DNA of 64,000 bases, from assembly GCA_965243345.1 (NCBI GenBank), contig CBDEUR010000003.1, positions 2,046,001-2,110,000 of the forward strand, given 5' to 3'. Shown piece after piece: positions 19,517 to 28,161 of this stretch. The DNA is from Bin52 sp965243345. Lineage in GTDB: Bacteria; Pseudomonadota; Alphaproteobacteria; Thalassobaculales; Thalassobaculaceae. Below the pieces are notes generated by a model. The model had not been told where the DNA came from. It saw only the letters and a program-made list of their open reading frames with translations, and made no database searches. A program made the translations under genes and the position numbers. Position 1 is the stretch's first letter. Each line of letters begins with the position of its first letter.

Positions 19517-20597
19517 ACAGGTAGGGACTGACCCGGATCGCACCACCGCGCAGGCTGATGTGGACACCCCGGGCCGCGAGCCGCCGGTCAAGGTCGGGCG
19601 GCGGCGGACCGGATCCGCGCAGACCGATGAAATGCCCGATCCTGAACCGGGCGGGCGGGACGGTGTATCCCGCGTCGACGGCCCGCTCCGCGATCTCGTC
19701 GACCAGCGGGCGCAGCGTCCGCGCCACCTCGCCGACACCCCACCGGGTCAGCTGGTCGAGCGCGGCCCTGATCATCGGGACATGGATCATGCTGTTGCAG
19801 GCGCCCATGTCGAAACGCCGCGCACCGGCGCCGAACCGGTCGGAGTACCCGATCCGCTGCGTCATCGGCGGCGCGCCGGCGCGCGGCCTGTGGTTGAGTT
19901 CCACCGGCTGACCCTGCTGGCGGTGCGGCGCCACGTAGGTGAACCCGGTGCAGTCGGGACACAGCAGCCACTTGTACGCCGAGACCACGATGAAGTCCGC
20001 ACCGATCCGCCCGACATCGGTCGGACAGGCGCCCATGGACTGGGTCGCGTCCACGACCAGCGGAATGCCGCGGTCCCGGCACAGGCCGCCGACCTGTTCC
20101 AGGTCGACCAGAGAGCCATCGGTCCAGTGGCAGTTGGGCAGCGCGACCAGGCCGCAGGCCGGGCCGATTGCATCCATCACCGCCGACGTCCAGTCGAAGT
20201 CGCCCGGCCGGGGAACGATCCGCAGCTGCGCCTGCGACCGCTGGGCAAGACGCTTCCAGACGTAGTAGTTGGAGGGAAACTGCTCCGCGAGCACCACGAT
20301 GTCCTGGCCCGGCGCAAGCGGGAGATTGGCGGCCGCCTGGGCCAGGCCGAAGCTCGTGGTCAGCGTGAGCGCGATGTCGTCCCCCGATGCCCCGATCAGG
20401 CCCGCGAGCAGGTCGCGGCAGGCCTCGATCTCGCCGTCGATCCCGTGGCGCTCTGGGTCCCACGGGTGTGCCTTGCGCGAGACCGCGCGCCGGCCGGCCT
20501 CGGCGCTGGCATGCAGGCAGGGAGACTGGGAGGCCGAGTTGAGCCACACCACGTCCCGGGGGATCTCGAACAGGTGCTTCTGGTTCGCAAGCGGCAT
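19458..20597 (-). CDS. Class V aminotransferase-fold PLP enzyme
   Basis: A 379-residue fold-type I PLP enzyme of the class V family (relatives: cysteine desulfurases, serine-glyoxylate aminotransferase, kynureninase-like enzymes). The PLP-binding Lys lies in VVSAYKWLLCPDCTGF, preceded by the VDATQSMGACP block that contacts the pyridine nitrogen. SFGLAQAAANLPL is the phosphate-binding region. A desulfurase would normally show a mobile catalytic Cys loop that I do not see, so an aminotransferase or lyase is more likely. The start at ATG 20597 was chosen because the longer frame upstream overlaps the neighbouring flavoenzyme. The gene is convergent with, and overlaps, the DUF1194 gene. Confidence 0.85.
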   Translation of the reverse strand: MPLANQKHLFEIPRDVVWLNSASQSPCLHASAEAGRRAVSRKAHPWDPERHGIDGEIEACRDLLAGLIGASGDDIALTLTTSFGLAQAAANLPLAPGQDIVVLAEQFPSNYYVWKRLAQRSQAQLRIVPRPGDFDWTSAVMDAIGPACGLVALPNCHWTDGSLVDLEQVGGLCRDRGIPLVVDATQSMGACPTDVGRIGADFIVVSAYKWLLCPDCTGFTYVAPHRQQGQPVELNHRPRAGAPPMTQRIGYSDRFGAGARRFDMGACNSMIHVPMIRAALDQLTRWGVGEVARTLRPLVDEIAERAVDAGYTVPPARFRIGHFIGLRGSGPPPPDLDRRLAARGVHISLRGGAIRVSPYLFNDSRDVESLFAALRAEAA

Positions 20598-20619
20598 GGA
20601 CCGGCGCCCTCCCCGGCGG

Positions 20620-22566
20620 CTACAGGTTTTCGGCGACGCCGTGGCCGCCCAGGATTGCGGACTGGAGGTTGCGCGGCGACCGGCAGTCACCGACCAGGTG
20701 CACCTCGAGCCTGCCAAGTTCGGCCAGGAGCCGGTCGCAGGCAATCCGTGGTGTCGCGTGCACCACGAGGTCGACCCCCTCTATCGCCGTCTGCTCGAGA
20801 CTGTACGGGTTCCGCAGTTCGAGAACACCGTCGGCGAACCGGACGGTTTCCAGGGCAGGCATCAGCGCGGCCCCGGCCGTGTGAAGCCTGCGGAACACGC
20901 CGATGGCGCTGCAGTGGTTGACCCCGCCGGCAAAGGCGGGCCGCGACGTCACCAGGATGACCCGGCGGAAGCTCCGGGCCAGCAGGTCGGCCACGCCGTA
21001 GACCGCCGCGGTCTGGTCCTCGTCCACCAGCACCGCGCACTCTCCCCGCAGGCCGTGGCCTGCGGCGACGAAGTCGCGGGCCGGGACCACGCGCGGGCCG
21101 GGCTCGAGACCCGGAGGGGGCCGCTGCACCGACCCCGTCGCCAGCACGACCGCATCGGCGTCGTAGGAGAGGATACGGTCGGCATCCGCCTGGTGACCGA
21201 CGACGATCTCCACGCCGTAGCGCTCGCACATCCGCAGCTGGTGCTCGATGATGCGGCCCATCTCGTCGCGGCCGGGCAGGTCAGCCTCGAGCCTGAGCGC
21301 ACCTCCCGGCCTGGAGCCGCCGCAGAACATGGTCACCCCGTGGCCCCGGGCCGCGGCGACCCAGGCGGTCTCCAGCCCGGCGGGCCCGCCCCCGATGACC
21401 AGGACCCTCTTCGCGGCCGCCGCCGGTTCCGGCACCCTGTCCGCTTCGCCGGCCCGGCCGATGTGCGGCGTGTGGTGGTCGGCCACAGGCTTGCCCCGGT
21501 GCACCTCGCCCCACGGGAAGTTGTCGAACACGCTCGGCCTGATGTCGCCGGCCTGTCCGCGCATCGCCTTGTTCGCCCACGCGGCATCGGCGATCAGGGC
21601 GCGGGTCATGCCAACGAGGTCGCCGTAGCCGTCGGCCACCACCCTGTCGGCCAGTTCTGGCGTGCCGATACGCCCCAGCGCCATCACCGGGATCCCGCCG
21701 GCGGCCTCGCGCATGCGCCGGTGCAGGTCGATGAAGTGACCGGGCCTGAAGTACAGGTCCGGGACATGGGTCTCGAGACTGAGGCTGAAATTGCCCTGGC
21801 CGTATGCCAGGTAGTCGAAATCCCCCGTCGCGGCCAGCCGGCGCGTGATCCGTTCCGCCTCGCCGGGATCGATCCCGCCCGGCACACCCTCGTCGGCCGG
21901 CGCCTTCAGGCCGATTGCGAAGGAGGAACCGCACGCCGCCCGGATCCCCGCCGCGATCTCGCGAACGAACCTGGTCCGGCCCTCGAGATCGCCTCCGTAG
22001 ATGTCGGTCCGGGTGTTCGACGCCGGCGACAGGAACTGCATGATCAGGTACCCGTGGGCGCCATGCAGTTCCACGCCGTCGAACCCGCAGGCGTGCAGGC
22101 GCCGTGCCGTCTCGACGAAGGTTCCGACCACCCGGACGACCTCGTCGGTCGACATCACGTGCGGAACCGTCCAGCTGTAGGGGTCGGGCAGGTCCGACAC
22201 GCCGATCGGGGCCTTCGTCGGGTGCCACAGCTGTTGCCGGCCGGGATGCCACAGCTGTCCGATCAGCAGTGCGCCCTCGCCGTGGACGTCACGCGCGATG
22301 GCGCGGAACGCATCGTCGTTGACCGGTTCGAACCCGATCACGGTCGTCGACTGGGCGATGGCCTCGGGGTCCACCGCGATGATCTCGGTCACCAGCATGG
22401 CGGCGCCGCCGCGGGCCCGTTCGAGCAGGAAGTTGCGCCACGGATCGGTGATCCGGTTTTCGCTCGCCAGGTTGGTCACGGTGGCGCACAGGCAGACACG
22501 GTTGCGCAGCCGTCGACCGGCCACCTCGATCGGCGAGAACAGGGCAGGGTACGCGGGGTCGGTCAT
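20620..22566 (-). CDS. Old Yellow Enzyme / NAD(P)-FAD fusion oxidoreductase lacking Fe-S cysteines
   Basis: A 648-residue protein with the two-part layout of 2,4-dienoyl-CoA reductase and trimethylamine dehydrogenase: an FMN TIM barrel (about 5-345) and an FAD/NAD(P)-binding half (about 385-648). The barrel has YLIMQFLSPASNTRTDIYGG with the usual HGAHGYL block. The second half has IGGGPAGLETAW. The linker that in relatives holds four Cys for a [4Fe-4S] cluster (IRPCIGCNQGC type) reads IRPSVFDNFPWGEV here, and residues 330-385 contain no Cys. Electron transfer between the two halves must therefore differ, or the enzyme is altered. An RBS GGAAGAG precedes ATG 22566. It sits downstream of the beta-oxidation genes. 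Confidence 0.88.
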   Translation of the reverse strand: MTDPAYPALFSPIEVAGRRLRNRVCLCATVTNLASENRITDPWRNFLLERARGGAAMLVTEIIAVDPEAIAQSTTVIGFEPVNDDAFRAIARDVHGEGALLIGQLWHPGRQQLWHPTKAPIGVSDLPDPYSWTVPHVMSTDEVVRVVGTFVETARRLHACGFDGVELHGAHGYLIMQFLSPASNTRTDIYGGDLEGRTRFVREIAAGIRAACGSSFAIGLKAPADEGVPGGIDPGEAERITRRLAATGDFDYLAYGQGNFSLSLETHVPDLYFRPGHFIDLHRRMREAAGGIPVMALGRIGTPELADRVVADGYGDLVGMTRALIADAAWANKAMRGQAGDIRPSVFDNFPWGEVHRGKPVADHHTPHIGRAGEADRVPEPAAAAKRVLVIGGGPAGLETAWVAAARGHGVTMFCGGSRPGGALRLEADLPGRDEMGRIIEHQLRMCERYGVEIVVGHQADADRILSYDADAVVLATGSVQRPPPGLEPGPRVVPARDFVAAGHGLRGECAVLVDEDQTAAVYGVADLLARSFRRVILVTSRPAFAGGVNHCSAIGVFRRLHTAGAALMPALETVRFADGVLELRNPYSLEQTAIEGVDLVVHATPRIACDRLLAELGRLEVHLVGDCRSPRNLQSAILGGHGVAENL

Positions 22567-22725
22567 GTGGATCTCTTCCGTGCCGGGTTCGCGGCGACAG
22601 TAGCACCGAACGCGGGCGCCCGGGCACACCGTGGTGGCCATCGACGGCACCGGCCACCCGGCCCTCACCGGGCGAGTGCGGGCGGGCGGTGCGCCGTCGG
22701 GGTGGACAGGTACGGCGGAGCGCTC

Positions 22726-23865
22726 TCAGGCCACGTTGGTAAGCACGATGGTGCCGCTCGCGCCGAACATGCCGCCCACGCCGTGAACCACCGATATCTC
22801 GGCGTTCTCGACCTGAGCCGGGGCCTCGCCGCGCATCTGGCGCACGCCCTCCTGCAGCGCGTACATGCCGTACATGCCCGAGTGCATGTAGCTCAGCCCG
22901 CCGCCATTGGTATTGAGCGGCAGCGAACCGCCCGGCCCGGTGTGGCCCTCGGCGATGAACGGCCCCGCCTCGCCACGGTCGACGAAACCGAGATCCTCGA
23001 GACCGTAGATGGGCAGGTGGGCGAAGGCATCGTAGATCATCAGGTGATCGACATCGCCGTGACCGATGCCAGCGGATTCGAACGCCCTCGCCCCCGCAAC
23101 CCGGAACGCCGCCGAGGAGGTGAAATCGTCCATCTGGCTGATCAGCGGTGTCTCGCCGCTCTCCCCGGTTCCGCGGACGTAGACCGGGGGCCTGCGCATG
23201 TCGCGCGCCCGGTCGGACCGGGTCAGCACCAGGGCGCCGCCACCGTCGGTGACCAGGCAGCACATCAGCAGCCGGAACGGGTAACAGATCATCCGCGAGC
23301 CCAGCACGTCATCGACCGTGATCGGATCGCGGAAACTCGCACGGGGATTGAGGCCGGCCCATTCGCGCTGCACGACGGCGACCATCGCCAGCGTCTCCTC
23401 GGTCAGGCCGTACTGCTTCATGTAGCGCAGCACCGGGATGGTGAACATGGTCGGAGGCCGGGTCACCCCGTAGGGCCGCTCGAACTGCTGCTGGAACAGC
23501 GAGGGGAAGATCGACGAGCCGTGCCGGCCCAGCCCCGAGCGCCCGCTCTCGCCGTGGGTGATCAGGACGGTGGAGCACAGCCCCTCGTTGATCGCGGCCG
23601 CGGCATGGCGCACCAGCAGCATGAAGGAACAGCCGCCGACCGAGGTCCCGTCCAGCCATTCGGGCACGATGCCGAGGTAGTGCGCGATCTCGACCGCGTT
23701 GTGACCCCCGGTCGCGATTCCGTCGATGTCGCCGAGCTCGAGCCCGGCATCGGCGATTGCGTTGAGCGCCGCGTCGGCATGCAGCTGGAGCTGCGACATG
23801 GTCGGGACCTTGCCGAGTTCGGTGGTTTCCGAGGCACCGACAATGGCAACGGAGTTGGGCTTCAT
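22726..23865 (-). CDS. Thiolase family protein (SCP-x / lipid-transfer type)
   Basis: A 379-residue thiolase-fold protein of the non-canonical SCP-x-like group, usually paired with a DUF35 OB-fold partner. GGCSFMLLVRHAAAAI carries the nucleophilic Cys, and NTNGGGLSYMHSGMYGMYAL is the equivalent of the second active-site block with the group's characteristic His. Enzymes of this type cleave or condense branched or bulky beta-ketoacyl-CoAs, including steroid side chains. It starts one base after the stop of the upstream DUF35 gene region, so the pair is tightly coupled. Confidence 0.88.
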   Translation of the reverse strand: MKPNSVAIVGASETTELGKVPTMSQLQLHADAALNAIADAGLELGDIDGIATGGHNAVEIAHYLGIVPEWLDGTSVGGCSFMLLVRHAAAAINEGLCSTVLITHGESGRSGLGRHGSSIFPSLFQQQFERPYGVTRPPTMFTIPVLRYMKQYGLTEETLAMVAVVQREWAGLNPRASFRDPITVDDVLGSRMICYPFRLLMCCLVTDGGGALVLTRSDRARDMRRPPVYVRGTGESGETPLISQMDDFTSSAAFRVAGARAFESAGIGHGDVDHLMIYDAFAHLPIYGLEDLGFVDRGEAGPFIAEGHTGPGGSLPLNTNGGGLSYMHSGMYGMYALQEGVRQMRGEAPAQVENAEISVVHGVGGMFGASGTIVLTNVA

Positions 23866-23866
23866 C

Positions 23867-24280
23867 TCACGACTCCCGGGCCGGCCTGAACTGGGGCAGG
23901 GTGATCTCGTCGCTGAGCTTCTCGAAACACACCTCGAGCGGCATGTCGAGGACCAGCGCTTCGGGCGTCTGCGCGCACTCCAGGATGTTGCACATCATCT
24001 TCGGTCCCTCCTCGAGCAACGCCACGGCGATGGCGTAGGGCGGCTCGAATCCGGGCGCCGGCAGGTGGCTGATGACGTAGCTGTGCAGCGTGGCCCGGCC
24101 GGACGCCCGGAAGACCGTCACGCGGGTCGAGCCGCATTTCGGGCAGAAATGCCGCGGCGGGAAGTAGACCGTCCCGCAGTTGTCACAACGCTGCAGCAGC
24201 AGTTCGCCGCGCCGCGTCCCTTCCCAGAAATGGCTGGTCTCAGGCGTGGGCCGCGGCAGTTCGCGTTCGCCCTGTGGCAT
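23867..24280 (-). CDS. DUF35 OB-fold zinc-ribbon partner of thiolase
   Basis: A 137-residue protein with a rubredoxin-like zinc ribbon followed by an OB fold. The ribbon cysteines are in CDNCGTVYFPPRHFCPKCG, and the OB strand block GRATLHSYVISH follows. Family members form heteromeric complexes with SCP-x-type thiolases or aldolases and are needed for their activity. The gene is directly upstream of its thiolase partner, as expected, and downstream of the MaoC gene. Normal length. Confidence 0.9.
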   Translation of the reverse strand: MPQGERELPRPTPETSHFWEGTRRGELLLQRCDNCGTVYFPPRHFCPKCGSTRVTVFRASGRATLHSYVISHLPAPGFEPPYAIAVALLEEGPKMMCNILECAQTPEALVLDMPLEVCFEKLSDEITLPQFRPARES

Positions 24281-24310
24281 GGATTGTCCCCTCCGGCTGG
24301 CGCCCGCGGA

Positions 24311-25180
24311 TTAGTCCGCGATCTCTGCGCGTCCGTTGTTCAGCACCACCACGTCGCGTTCGACGACGCGGGAGCGGAACGACACCACCTGGCCGTCCCG
24401 CCATATCTCGGTGCGGATTGTCTCCCCGGGATAGACGGGAGCGGAAAACCGCAGCTGCATCGCCCTGAAGCGGCGCGCGTCGTATCCGCAGCACGTCCTG
24501 AGCAGTGCGTGTCCCGCCACGCCCAGCGTGCACAGACCGTGCAGGATCGGCTTGTCGAACCCCGCCGCCCGGGCCACCTCCGGGCTGGCATGCAGCGGGT
24601 TCCAGTCGCCCGACAGCCGGTAGACCAGTGCCGCCCGGGCCACGGTCGGAAGGTCGACCACCGTGTCGGGAGCACGCTCGGGCAGGCGGTGCGGTGCCGG
24701 GGCCTCGTCGCTCGGGCCGCCGTAGCCCCCGTTCCCGCGCGCAAAGGTGGTCGAGGTCAGCGTGGCAAGCGGCGTCCCAGTCCCCGTATCGGTGAGCGTG
24801 CGCTCGGTCAGGATCAGCGCACCCTTGCCCGCTCCCTTGTCGACCACCCCGACGATGCGGGACGCAGCCGAGATCGTCGCCTCGACCGGGATCGGCGCAT
24901 GCAGTTCGAGCTTCTGCTCCCCGTGCAGGATGCGGACCCAGTCGACGCCGCTCTCCGGGTCGCGCGCCCAGAAGCCGGGACTGCCCAGGACCACCGCCAT
25001 GGTGGGCAGGGCGGCAAACCCGTCCGCCTCCTCGAACACGTAGCGCAGTTCGTCCCCGTCCATCGGGTCGGTACCCAGTCCGACGCCGAGTGCGTAGAGA
25101 ATGGTGTCGCGCGCACCGTAGGTCTGCCTGACCTCGTCGAAGGACCAGTTCTTCAGGCGGTGGTAGTCGAAGCGAGCCAT
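24311..25180 (-). CDS. MaoC-family (R)-specific 2-enoyl-CoA hydratase (hydratase 2)
   Basis: A 289-residue double hot-dog protein of the peroxisomal MFE-2 hydratase-2 type. The C-terminal half carries the catalytic motif YRLSGDWNPLHASPEVA with Asp and His in D-x-NPLH. LHGLCTLGVAGHALL follows, the usual helix after it. The N-terminal half is the catalytically empty hot dog (DELRYVFEEADGFAALPT). The predicted product is an (R)-3-hydroxyacyl-CoA. It is 14 bases downstream of the SDR gene that would oxidise that product. Confidence 0.9.
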   Translation of the reverse strand: MARFDYHRLKNWSFDEVRQTYGARDTILYALGVGLGTDPMDGDELRYVFEEADGFAALPTMAVVLGSPGFWARDPESGVDWVRILHGEQKLELHAPIPVEATISAASRIVGVVDKGAGKGALILTERTLTDTGTGTPLATLTSTTFARGNGGYGGPSDEAPAPHRLPERAPDTVVDLPTVARAALVYRLSGDWNPLHASPEVARAAGFDKPILHGLCTLGVAGHALLRTCCGYDARRFRAMQLRFSAPVYPGETIRTEIWRDGQVVSFRSRVVERDVVVLNNGRAEIAD

Positions 25181-25194
25181 GACGTCTCCAGGTA

Positions 25195-26112
25195 TCAGAT
25201 CGGATCCCAGCTGAACACGTCGGCCGACCTGTCAAGCGGGTAGAAGTCGGCCGACATCGCCGGGATGGCGTGGTCGAGAACCGTTTCCGGCGTCCATCCC
25301 TCGGCCCGGTGAACCGAGCGCAGCGGACGGGACTGTCCCATCAGGAAGATCTCGTTGTTCCGCACCCCGAAGATCTGGCCGGTCACCGTCGAGCGGTCCG
25401 AACACAGCGCAACGGCAACCGGAGCGATCTTTGCGGTGGTCATGGTCTTGAGCTTTTCCACCCGTTCCCGCTGCGCCTCGTCGCCGATGGGAATGGTGCC
25501 GATCATCCGGCTCCACGCGAAGGGCGAGATGCAGTTCGACCGCACGTTGAACCGTGCCATGTCGAGCGCGATCGACTTGGACAGCCCGGCGATGCCGAGC
25601 TTGGCCGCCGCGTAGTTGGCCTGCCCGAAATTGCCGATCAGCCCGGAGGTCGACGTCATGTGGATGAAGGCGCCGGACTCCTGCTGGCGGAACACCGTCG
25701 CGGCCGCCCGGCTGACGTTGAAACTGCCCTTCAGGTGGACCGCGATCACCGAATCCCAGTCGTCTTCTGTCATCCTGTGGAAGATGACGTCACGCAGGAT
25801 GCCGGCATTGTTGATGACGACATCGAGGCGACCGAACTCGGACATGGCCTGGTCGACCATGCCCTGCGCGGCACCGAAATCCGACACGCTGTCGAAGTTC
25901 ACCACCGCAGCCCCGCCGGCGTCCTCGATCTCCTTTGCCACCTCGAGCGCCGGGATGCGGTCCGCCCCCTCGCCCCGGGTGGTGCCACCGAGGTCGTTGA
26001 CCACCACCTTCGCACCTGCCGCAGCGAAGGCCAGTGCGTAGTCCCGGCCGATTCCGCGACCGGCTCCGGTCACCAGCGCGACCTTGCCCTCGAGCAGCCT
26101 GTCCTGTGTCAT
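25195..26112 (-). CDS. SDR dehydrogenase of the MFE-2 (3R)-hydroxyacyl-CoA type
   Basis: A 305-residue SDR with the N-terminal pattern of peroxisomal multifunctional enzyme 2: TGAGRGIGRDYALAFAAAGAKVVVNDLGG, then NNAGILRD and the catalytic ANYAAAK motif. The C-terminal tail of about 60 residues (NEIFLMGQSRPLRSVHRAEGW) matches MFE-2-like dehydrogenases rather than FabG. With the MaoC hydratase immediately downstream this reconstitutes a split MFE-2. The start at ATG 26112 is where the family begins. It is divergent from the acyl-CoA dehydrogenase gene with 142 bases between starts. Confidence 0.9.
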   Translation of the reverse strand: MTQDRLLEGKVALVTGAGRGIGRDYALAFAAAGAKVVVNDLGGTTRGEGADRIPALEVAKEIEDAGGAAVVNFDSVSDFGAAQGMVDQAMSEFGRLDVVINNAGILRDVIFHRMTEDDWDSVIAVHLKGSFNVSRAAATVFRQQESGAFIHMTSTSGLIGNFGQANYAAAKLGIAGLSKSIALDMARFNVRSNCISPFAWSRMIGTIPIGDEAQRERVEKLKTMTTAKIAPVAVALCSDRSTVTGQIFGVRNNEIFLMGQSRPLRSVHRAEGWTPETVLDHAIPAMSADFYPLDRSADVFSWDPI

Positions 26113-26254
26113 GACGCGATTCTCCACGGTTTCACGCCGGGTTGCGTGGCTTGCGCACCGGTCCGGTTGAGAGTACCAAGGCCACACTTAGTTGAAGACG
26201 GACCGGTTTTCCATCACCTGCGTGATGGGATCGAAACCGGGCGGGAGGAACGCG

Positions 26255-27406
26255 ATGCTGCGGCGCACGCTGTTCGGCGAAGAGCACGAGGCCTTCCGCG
26301 ACCAGGTCAGGCGTTTCGTCGCGAACGAGATCACGCCCTACCACGCGCAGTGGGAACATGACGGGATCGTGAGCCGGGACGTGTGGCGGGCGGCGGGCGA
26401 GCACGGGCTGCTGTGTTGCACCGTTCCCGAGGAACGGGGCGGCCCGGGAGGCGACTTCCTGCACAGCGTGGTGGTGATCGAGGAGCTGGCCCGGGCGGGC
26501 GCCAGCGGACCCGCGTTTTCCCTGCACTCGGACATCATTGTCCCCTACATCCAGGCCTATGGCAGCGGGGACCAGAAGGACGAGTGGCTGCCGCGGCTGG
26601 CTTCCGGCGAGACCATCACCGCGATCGGCATGACCGAACCCTCGGCCGGTTCCGACCTGCAGGCCATCCGCACGAGGGCCGTGCGTGACGGCAACCACTT
26701 CGTCATCAACGGCCAGAAGCTCTACATCTCGAACGGACAGATCGCCGACCTGTACGTCATCGCCTGCAAGACCGACCCGGACCTCGGCGGCAAGGGCGTG
26801 TCGCTGCTGCTGGTCGAGGGTGACCGCGAGGGATTCGAGCGCGGCCGCAACCTGGAGAAGATCGGCTGCAGGGCCCAGGACACCTCGGAACTGTTCCTGC
26901 GCGACGTCCGGGTCCCGATCACCAACCTGCTGGGACAGGAGGGCCGCGGTTTCGTGCAGCTGATGCAGCAGCTGCCCCAGGAACGCCTGGTGGTCGCGAT
27001 CCGGTGCGCGGCCTCGATCGAGGCGGCACTCGAGGAAACGGTCCGCTACACCGCGGACCGGACCGCCTTCGGCCGGCGCATTATCGATTTCCAGAACACG
27101 CGGTTTGCACTGGCCGAGGTCAGGACCGCCGCCATGGCCACCCGCGCCTTCATCGACCAGTGCATCGCGTGCCACCTGGACGGCGGTCTCAGCTCCGAGG
27201 ACGCCGCCGCGGCCAAGCTGCACGCCACCGAGACCCTCGGGCGCATCGTCGACGACTGCCTGCAGCTGCACGGCGGCTACGGCTACATGCAGGAGGTCCC
27301 GATCGCCCGGGCCTGGATCGACGCCCGGATGTCACGGATCGCCGGGGGATCCTCGGAGATCATGAAGGAGATCATCGGACGGGACCTGGTCGCGGGCTCC
27401 GGCTGA
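26255..27406 (+). CDS. Acyl-CoA dehydrogenase
   Basis: A 383-residue FAD enzyme of the acyl-CoA dehydrogenase family. Signature blocks are AIGMTEPSAGSDLQAIRT, NGQKLYISNGQIADL, RTAFGRRIIDFQNTRFALAEV and QLHGGYGYMQEVPIARAWIDARMSRIAGGSSEIMKEIIGR. The residue before AWIDAR and the RI-GG-SSEIMKEIIGR tail are typical of medium- or branched-chain members, and the catalytic base is at the usual position in the GYMQE-type motif. GGGAGGA precedes ATG 26255. It is divergent from, and probably feeds, the hydratase/dehydrogenase/thiolase genes on the other strand. It is convergent with phaB. Confidence 0.92.
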   Translation: MLRRTLFGEEHEAFRDQVRRFVANEITPYHAQWEHDGIVSRDVWRAAGEHGLLCCTVPEERGGPGGDFLHSVVVIEELARAGASGPAFSLHSDIIVPYIQAYGSGDQKDEWLPRLASGETITAIGMTEPSAGSDLQAIRTRAVRDGNHFVINGQKLYISNGQIADLYVIACKTDPDLGGKGVSLLLVEGDREGFERGRNLEKIGCRAQDTSELFLRDVRVPITNLLGQEGRGFVQLMQQLPQERLVVAIRCAASIEAALEETVRYTADRTAFGRRIIDFQNTRFALAEVRTAAMATRAFIDQCIACHLDGGLSSEDAAAAKLHATETLGRIVDDCLQLHGGYGYMQEVPIARAWIDARMSRIAGGSSEIMKEIIGRDLVAGSG

Positions 27407-27412
27407 CGGCCT

Positions 27413-28135
27413 TCAGTACATGTGCTGGCCGCCGTTGATGGACAGGGTCGAGCCGGTGATGAAGCCGGCATCGTCGGCAACCAGGAACGCGACACCCCGG
27501 GCAATCTCGTCGGCCTTGCCGAGACGACCGACCGGGATCCGCTCGACGATCTTCTCCAGCACGTTGGCCGGCACCGCGGCAACCATGTCGGTGTCGATGT
27601 AGCCCGGCGCAATCGCGTTCACCGTGATGTTGTGGCGTGCCCCTTCCTGGGCCAGCGCCTTGGTGAAGCCGTGAATGCCGGACTTGGCCGCGGCGTAGTT
27701 GACCTGGCCGTACTGCCCGCCCTGGCCGTTGATCGAGCCGACATTGACCACGCGGCCGAACCTGCGTTTCCGCATGCCCTCGATGGTGGCCCGGCACATG
27801 TTGAAGCACGAGCCCAGGTTGGTGTCGATCACCGCCTGCCACATCGCCTGGTCCATGCGGTGCATGGTGCCGTCGCGCGTGATGCCGGCATTGTTGACCA
27901 GCACGTCGACCGGGCCGAGTTCCTCCTCGACCTGCCTGATCCCGGCAACGCAGGCCTCGTGGTCGGAGACGTCCCAGCGAAACACCGGGATGCCGGTCTC
28001 GTCGCGGAACGCCTGCGCCCTGGCATCGTTGCCGGCGTAGTTCGCGGCAACACTGTAGCCGCCGTCCCTGAGCCGGACGCTGATCGCCCGGCCGATGCCC
28101 CGGGTTCCACCCGTAACCAGTGCCACGCGTGCCAT
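27413..28135 (-). CDS. phaB: Acetoacetyl-CoA reductase
   Basis: A 240-residue NADPH-dependent SDR that reduces acetoacetyl-CoA to (R)-3-hydroxybutyryl-CoA for PHB synthesis. TGGTRGIGRAIS is the cofactor motif, NNAGITRDGTMHRM and NVGSINGQGGQYGQVNYAAAKSG are strongly PhaB-like, and the C-terminus GSTLSINGGQHMY is characteristic. Length is normal. It lies 26 bases after the phaA stop in the same direction, so phaA-phaB form an operon. The stop is 6 bases from the convergent acyl-CoA dehydrogenase stop. Confidence 0.95.
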   Translation of the reverse strand: MARVALVTGGTRGIGRAISVRLRDGGYSVAANYAGNDARAQAFRDETGIPVFRWDVSDHEACVAGIRQVEEELGPVDVLVNNAGITRDGTMHRMDQAMWQAVIDTNLGSCFNMCRATIEGMRKRRFGRVVNVGSINGQGGQYGQVNYAAAKSGIHGFTKALAQEGARHNITVNAIAPGYIDTDMVAAVPANVLEKIVERIPVGRLGKADEIARGVAFLVADDAGFITGSTLSINGGQHMY

Positions 28136-28161
28136 GTCGATGCTCCCTTCTCCGGTCAGGA

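Noticed and set aside
20269..23889. A plus-strand open frame of about 1200 codons
   Set aside because: It is antisense to the aminotransferase, flavoenzyme and thiolase genes; its His/Arg/Asp-rich composition is that of a shadow frame.
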